Source: Saprospiraceae bacterium
Lineage (GTDB): Bacteria > Bacteroidota > Bacteroidia > Chitinophagales > Saprospiraceae
Direction of reading: 5' to 3'
Assembly: GCA_016714985.1 (NCBI GenBank)
Contig: JADKBS010000011.1
Coordinates: forward strand, 1 to 64,000
Length of the DNA stretch: 64,000 nt
The notes under the pieces are model-generated. The model was not told the origin of the DNA. It did not search any database and worked only from the letters and a program-made list of their open reading frames with translations. The translations under genes and the position numbers were made by a program. This document shows, piece after piece, positions 60,217-64,000 of the stretch. Position 1 is the stretch's first letter; each line of letters opens with the position of its first letter.

Positions 60217-61802
60217 ATGAAATTGGCGAGGTTAGAGGTGTTGTCGGGATGCGTCATGATATCATAGAACAGCTTGAAGGCATCATTGGTAGGCCCTTGG
60301 TAAATGACCTTGCCATCGCTATTCAAGTCGCCTGACCAAAGTCTCCTCGTTCCTTCGAGCAACCTTTGGGCATGCTCGCTGCCATAAAGCGGTACCGTTG
60401 GGGATGTGAAATCCACCAAGGGTATATTCTGCGCATCCAGGAACATAGCGTTTGCGGTCATAATGCCCAAATGGTTTCGGTGTTTGAGCGAAACATAGTA
60501 ATCCCCAGCCGAAGTGGTGTCAAATACGATGGCTTCTGTCCCATCTGAGTTTATTATGGAGCCATTTCTGAGCAATAGGGCCGATTTTGCCCCAACTACT
60601 TTGGAGGGTTCTACAGGATCCCTCAATTCGACGAGCACCCAGTCCACCATGGCTGTGGGGCCAGTCACATCGTAGTAGCTTTCAGGTATCGGTTCAAAAC
60701 CAGTATTCGCTGTACTTCCATTCACCACTGGCTTCCAATAGGGGCTTATGGATGGCAGATATCGCTTCTCCCTCAGTTTATCCCGCATCAGCGGACTGTT
60801 ATAGATACTGATTAGTCCGCCACCCAACAGGGCTTTGACCTTTACCGCTGCCATGTCACAGGTGTCGTTCCGGATAAGGGTGTTGGCATTGCCGCAATCA
60901 TCGGCTGCTACCCAAATATGTTCATAAACCAACCCAGCAGGGGTCAAGGTGGTTGATGCTGAGTAGTCAATGGTTACCTGGTTGTCGCAATCATCCACGG
61001 CGAAAATATTGATGCCGGGCAGCAAGCTGACCTGGGCTTGCGAGCATGGACTGCCCACTGAGGATGGCAGGCTCCCTTCGATTACCAAGTAAGAAATGGG
61101 CCTTGCTGGGAATGCATTGTCGAGGTATTGCCATTCTTCTATCCTGACTTGGAAACTGTTGGCTGTGACGTTGCGAACCCGAATGGTGGCAGGGTCGTTG
61201 GCAGCTGGTTGTCCTCCAAACAGCACCACAGGTTTCGAGAACCTTTTTGGAAGCGAAACGGTCGTCCAGGTGTTCCCTACCGTTACTTTGCCTGCATGGC
61301 CTATGAAATCACCACCAATGTCGTTCAGGCTGCCAGCGTTCATGGCCAACCAAGCCACGCTCTCGGCAGCGTGGATTTTCTCTACGTCTTTGGATTGCTC
61401 TTCGTCCAATAACATCCTGAAATTATTGGTTGCCTGAGCGGGGAACCGAATAGTGAACGGGTCGGCCTCGTTATGGGTAGTGGCAAATGCCAGCAATACG
61501 GGGGCAACGCTGTATGGACTCGTATGATTGACAGTGGATTGGGTGCTGGCTATGCCCGAAGCCATACCAGCCTGCAGCTTGGCAGCATCGGTGTTTGCAC
61601 CTGCTTCCATTGCCATCCAGGCTACCTGCTCAATGGCATGAACCCCATCTGCTTGTTCCTGTTCCTGCACCTTGGCAAAAAAGCCTTCCTCATCCACGTC
61701 CTTTACCCGAACCGTAATCGGCTCCACCCCATTGGCCGTCACTGCTTGGGCAAACACCAATGGCGGTGCATCGAAAGCAACAGGAATTTGACCCTCGTCC
61801 AA
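60144..61802 (-). CDS. Middle/C-terminal part of a giant secreted protein (H-lectin-like repeats, RHRNHL domain)
   Basis: 552 residues as read, continuing the 61739-64000 frame after a one-base loss at about 61783 (CCC read as CC): repaired, WTRVKFPVAFDAPPLVFAQA runs on smoothly. It contains three H-type-lectin-like repeats (VRVKDVDEEGFFAKVQEQEQ, RFPAQATNNFRMLLDEEQSK, RVRNVTANSFQVRIEEWQYL), a HYR-like segment, LREKRYLPSISPYWKPV, VDWVLVELRDPVEPSKVV, VSLKHRNHLGIMTANAMFLD and the first dockerin-like loop GDLNSDGKVIYQGPTNDAFK. The annotated last 17 residues (RLRTGGCELG ...) are out of frame; the true end is at 60056. Architecture equals the other two giant proteins of the set. Confidence 0.82.
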   Translation of the reverse strand: MDEGQIPVAFDAPPLVFAQAVTANGVEPITVRVKDVDEEGFFAKVQEQEQADGVHAIEQVAWMAMEAGANTDAAKLQAGMASGIASTQSTVNHTSPYSVAPVLLAFATTHNEADPFTIRFPAQATNNFRMLLDEEQSKDVEKIHAAESVAWLAMNAGSLNDIGGDFIGHAGKVTVGNTWTTVSLPKRFSKPVVLFGGQPAANDPATIRVRNVTANSFQVRIEEWQYLDNAFPARPISYLVIEGSLPSSVGSPCSQAQVSLLPGINIFAVDDCDNQVTIDYSASTTLTPAGLVYEHIWVAADDCGNANTLIRNDTCDMAAVKVKALLGGGLISIYNSPLMRDKLREKRYLPSISPYWKPVVNGSTANTGFEPIPESYYDVTGPTAMVDWVLVELRDPVEPSKVVGAKSALLLRNGSIINSDGTEAIVFDTTSAGDYYVSLKHRNHLGIMTANAMFLDAQNIPLVDFTSPTVPLYGSEHAQRLLEGTRRLWSGDLNSDGKVIYQGPTNDAFKLFYDIMTHPDNTSNLANFIPKRLRTGGCELGWECHLPRAGQR

Positions 61803-64000
61803 CTGGTTCTTACTTTCTCATGGATACCCGCCAACAGCTTTTTCCCATTGCTCAGGGTATAACCCCTGAATATCTCCGGCTCAACCACATCTGCTACGGT
61901 AATGGTTTGTTTCCCAACCGCATAATTGCCACACTTGTCATAAGCCGACCATGTGCGCACGATTTGGTAGTTCTGGCAAGAACCCGAACTGCCTTGGTTG
62001 GTCGTCTCATCAAATGTGACATAAATGCCGGGGCAGGCATCCAATCCTATCACCGTGGGTGCAACGGGAATTGGGTCGCCACAAGCGATGGTCACATCGG
62101 CAGGCAGGTTCTGAAGGGTTGGCGGAAGGTTGTCCCCCACCTGCAGCTTCACGGTTGCTTTGTCACAGCATCCAGTTAGCGCATTGCAAACCTGGTACTT
62201 AAAACTGTCCACCCCACATGCCGAATTGTAGGGCGTGTAAGTGAACACGCCCAATGCATTGATGGTGACAGCCCCCTTCGTGGCAGGGGTGAAAATGCTG
62301 TAAACGGGATATTGAATATTGACGTCGTTAAAGATAGGCTGTTCTTGAAAAACCAAACCGGGGCAGGTTGGGTAAGTGTCATCGGCAAGGTTCGGCTGCC
62401 CTACCGCTGCACAATCGGGGTCTGCGCAGTCCACCAGCCCATCGCTATCGTTGTCCAAGCCATCTGCACAAATCTCTGTACAAGGAATAACCGTAACCAC
62501 CAACGAGTCAACGCCGATACAGCCTATGGCCGAAAGCGCCATCACCCGGTAGGTCGTTGTGACCAGTGGGCTTACCGTATGACTTTCTCCCTCGCCCAGG
62601 TTGTTGTCCCAGATAAAGGTATAGGGAGGTGTTCCTCCTGTGGCAGAAGCGGTCAGCACCGTACTGGTATTATTGCAAATGGTCACATCCGTGCCTGCAA
62701 AAGCTGATACCTGGCAATCCGAGTCGAGGCAATCGGTTAGTCCGTCTCCGTCGTCGTCCATGCCATTATCGCAGATTTCAGGACAATTTGTTGTTGCCTT
62801 TAGCACCTCGATGGCTATGATCCAATTGCCACAAGCAAAGCGGCGGGCTGACCTACGGAAATAAGTGGATTGTGTGATGAGGGGCGGGTCATAACTGGCA
62901 CCATTTGCCCCAGGAATTAATGTCCATGTTGCGCCGCCATTTGTACTGAGTTCCCACCTATATTCAATCCCGCCGCCTATACCACCCGAAGGCAAACTGA
63001 AGGAAGTTATCTCCGTAGGATCATAAGCGCCGCACAGTGACTCATTGCCAATGATGCTTCCGCCATTGGTGAAATTGGAGCAATCCGGGTCGTTGCAGTC
63101 AATCAATCCGTCGCCGTCGTCGTCTATTCCGTTGGAGCAATCTTCGTTGAAAACATAGATGGTCACCATTGCCGTATCGCAAAGGCTGGTAGCATCGCAG
63201 ATGATGTACTCGAAACTGTCGATGCCCGTAAATCCTGCCTGCGGCGTATAGGTAATCGTGCCATTCGTGGTGTTCACGGTTATCGAGCCATTTGAAGGCT
63301 GCTGGGTGCCTGATGTAGTTAGGCTGTTGGTTAGAATATTGTTGTTAGGGTCGCTGTCATTTGCCAAAACGCTGACAGTGATGGGCGTAGCAATTCCCGT
63401 GGTGTCCACGTCGTCCACTGCTATTGGAGGGGCTATGACCACCACGTTTGCCGTATCGCTGACATTGGGCAACCCATCGCCGTTGATGTCAACTGCATTG
63501 CTTATCAACGCCTGGTTTACAACAGGGCTGCAATCACCTACCACCTTGAAGCTAGTGGTAATGGTCGTCGAGGCACCGACGTTCAGTGGACCGATATTGT
63601 TCCAAAGCAGGCTGCCAGCTCCAGTTCCACTTGGCGCTGGTGATGCACTGACGAACTGCAGGCAAACTGGGCTGAAAACGTCGGAAAGGGGAAGGGTCGT
63701 AATATTGGTATTCCCCGTATTGGTCACATCAATTTTGAAAGTAAGCGTGCTGCCGACAAGGTGGGGACCGGTGGCAGGAGCTGACTTGTACTTATTGATG
63801 GAAACCATTGGGTTGGTTATCAGCACATCGTCGTTGACAGGGCCTGCCGATACGGCGATGGAATTGATGTCCACTCCTGAAACGGAAGCTGTCGAAACCG
63901 CTGTATTTGCTGGCGCTGCGCCCGTGAAATAGGTTTCAATAGTGAAACTTGCCCCTGTGGGGATGGGCACGTTGATGGTCCACGTCAGGCTGCCCCCGGC
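61739..64000 (-). CDS. N-terminal/middle part of a giant secreted protein, open at the right window edge
   Basis: The frame is open to base 64000, so the start lies outside. Visible domains from the edge inward: a DUF11-type domain (VSINKYKSAPATGPHLVGST ... LTFKIDVTNTGNTNITTLPL), a cadherin-like/Big_9 domain (DVDTTGIATPITVSVLANDS ... ITYTPQAGFTGIDSFEYIIC), the acidic motif three times (NGIDDDGDGLIDCNDPDC, NGMDDDGDGLTDCLDSDC, DGLDNDSDGLVDCADPDC), Ig-like repeats, a second cadherin-like domain (VTINALGVFTYTPYNSACGV, DSFKYQVCNALTGCCDKATV) and a HYR-like unit ending RTWSAYDKCGNYAVGKQ. The last residues (LLLSMHRHWCLPKQ) are out of frame; the protein continues at 60144-61802. It is convergent with the 55045 gene. 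Confidence 0.8.
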   Translation of the reverse strand, partial: AGGSLTWTINVPIPTGASFTIETYFTGAAPANTAVSTASVSGVDINSIAVSAGPVNDDVLITNPMVSINKYKSAPATGPHLVGSTLTFKIDVTNTGNTNITTLPLSDVFSPVCLQFVSASPAPSGTGAGSLLWNNIGPLNVGASTTITTSFKVVGDCSPVVNQALISNAVDINGDGLPNVSDTANVVVIAPPIAVDDVDTTGIATPITVSVLANDSDPNNNILTNSLTTSGTQQPSNGSITVNTTNGTITYTPQAGFTGIDSFEYIICDATSLCDTAMVTIYVFNEDCSNGIDDDGDGLIDCNDPDCSNFTNGGSIIGNESLCGAYDPTEITSFSLPSGGIGGGIEYRWELSTNGGATWTLIPGANGASYDPPLITQSTYFRRSARRFACGNWIIAIEVLKATTNCPEICDNGMDDDGDGLTDCLDSDCQVSAFAGTDVTICNNTSTVLTASATGGTPPYTFIWDNNLGEGESHTVSPLVTTTYRVMALSAIGCIGVDSLVVTVIPCTEICADGLDNDSDGLVDCADPDCAAVGQPNLADDTYPTCPGLVFQEQPIFNDVNIQYPVYSIFTPATKGAVTINALGVFTYTPYNSACGVDSFKYQVCNALTGCCDKATVKLQVGDNLPPTLQNLPADVTIACGDPIPVAPTVIGLDACPGIYVTFDETTNQGSSGSCQNYQIVRTWSAYDKCGNYAVGKQTITVADVVEPEIFRGYTLSNGKKLLAGIHEKVRTSWTRVKFLLLSMHRHWCLPKQ

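Overview
The window comes from a Bacteroidota bacterium, most likely a member of the Saprospiria (Saprospiraceae-like). The evidence is: type IX secretion (T9SS) C-terminal signals of type A (5.6 kb and 59.8 kb genes) and type B / gliding-motility type (28.1 kb gene); giant SprB/HYR-repeat proteins; a Bacteroidota-type promoter (TTG, 20 nt, TACCTTTG) at 4.5 kb; Gly-rich RRM proteins; and a DUF5916 outer-membrane-type protein. The lineage call is inference from these features; no rRNA or tRNA gene was recognised.

Layout. 0-5.2 kb: an edge-truncated HupE/UreJ_2 membrane protein (minus), then a plus-strand run of DUF5916 protein, cold-shock-domain protein, membrane fatty-acid desaturase and RRM RNA-binding protein. 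5.6-7.5 kb: a secreted repeat protein with a T9SS tail, broken by one homopolymer frameshift. 7.8-21.1 kb: a long minus-strand array of small exported proteins (cold-shock protein, DUF1573, two CAP-like proteins, three members of a 'NWDT' beta-rich family, three members of a second family, two pentapeptide proteins, a lipoprotein, a phage-tail-collar protein and a one-helix peptide). Inside it, 11.63-13.01 kb is an extreme G/C-homopolymer stretch that looks like corrupted consensus. 21.3-27.4 kb: a membrane-anchored TPR-HTH regulator, a PKD lipoprotein, a metallophosphoesterase, ornithine aminotransferase and a frameshifted lipoprotein. 27.7 kb: a 53-residue Lys/Cys-rich peptide. 28-64 kb: five giant secreted proteins (about 1,300 to 3,750 residues).

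How the genes fit together. The right half is a cell-surface/adhesion island. One protein (28.1-39.3 kb) carries a gliding-type T9SS signal and about twenty HYR-like repeats. Three others (40.0-44.6, 44.9-54.1 and 60.1-64+ kb) share a C-terminal cassette: NGIDDDGDG acidic motif, cadherin-like and HYR-like domains, three H-type-lectin-like repeats, an RHRNHL domain and a duplicated dockerin-like D-x-N-x-D-G...YQGPxN(D/E) module in place of a recognisable T9SS signal. The fifth (55.0-59.8 kb, plus strand) carries seven metal-binding-type repeats and a type A signal. The left-middle array may be a second set of co-exported proteins; two of its transcription units carry the same 11-bp-spaced TTGTAACG iterons.

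Two cross-cutting observations matter for any reader. First, at least ten single-base frameshifts break otherwise conserved proteins, mostly in short homopolymers, so sequence quality limits many gene ends. Second, intergenic spacers are rich in palindromes, including a twin-palindrome element present twice (26.2 kb and 54.9 kb).
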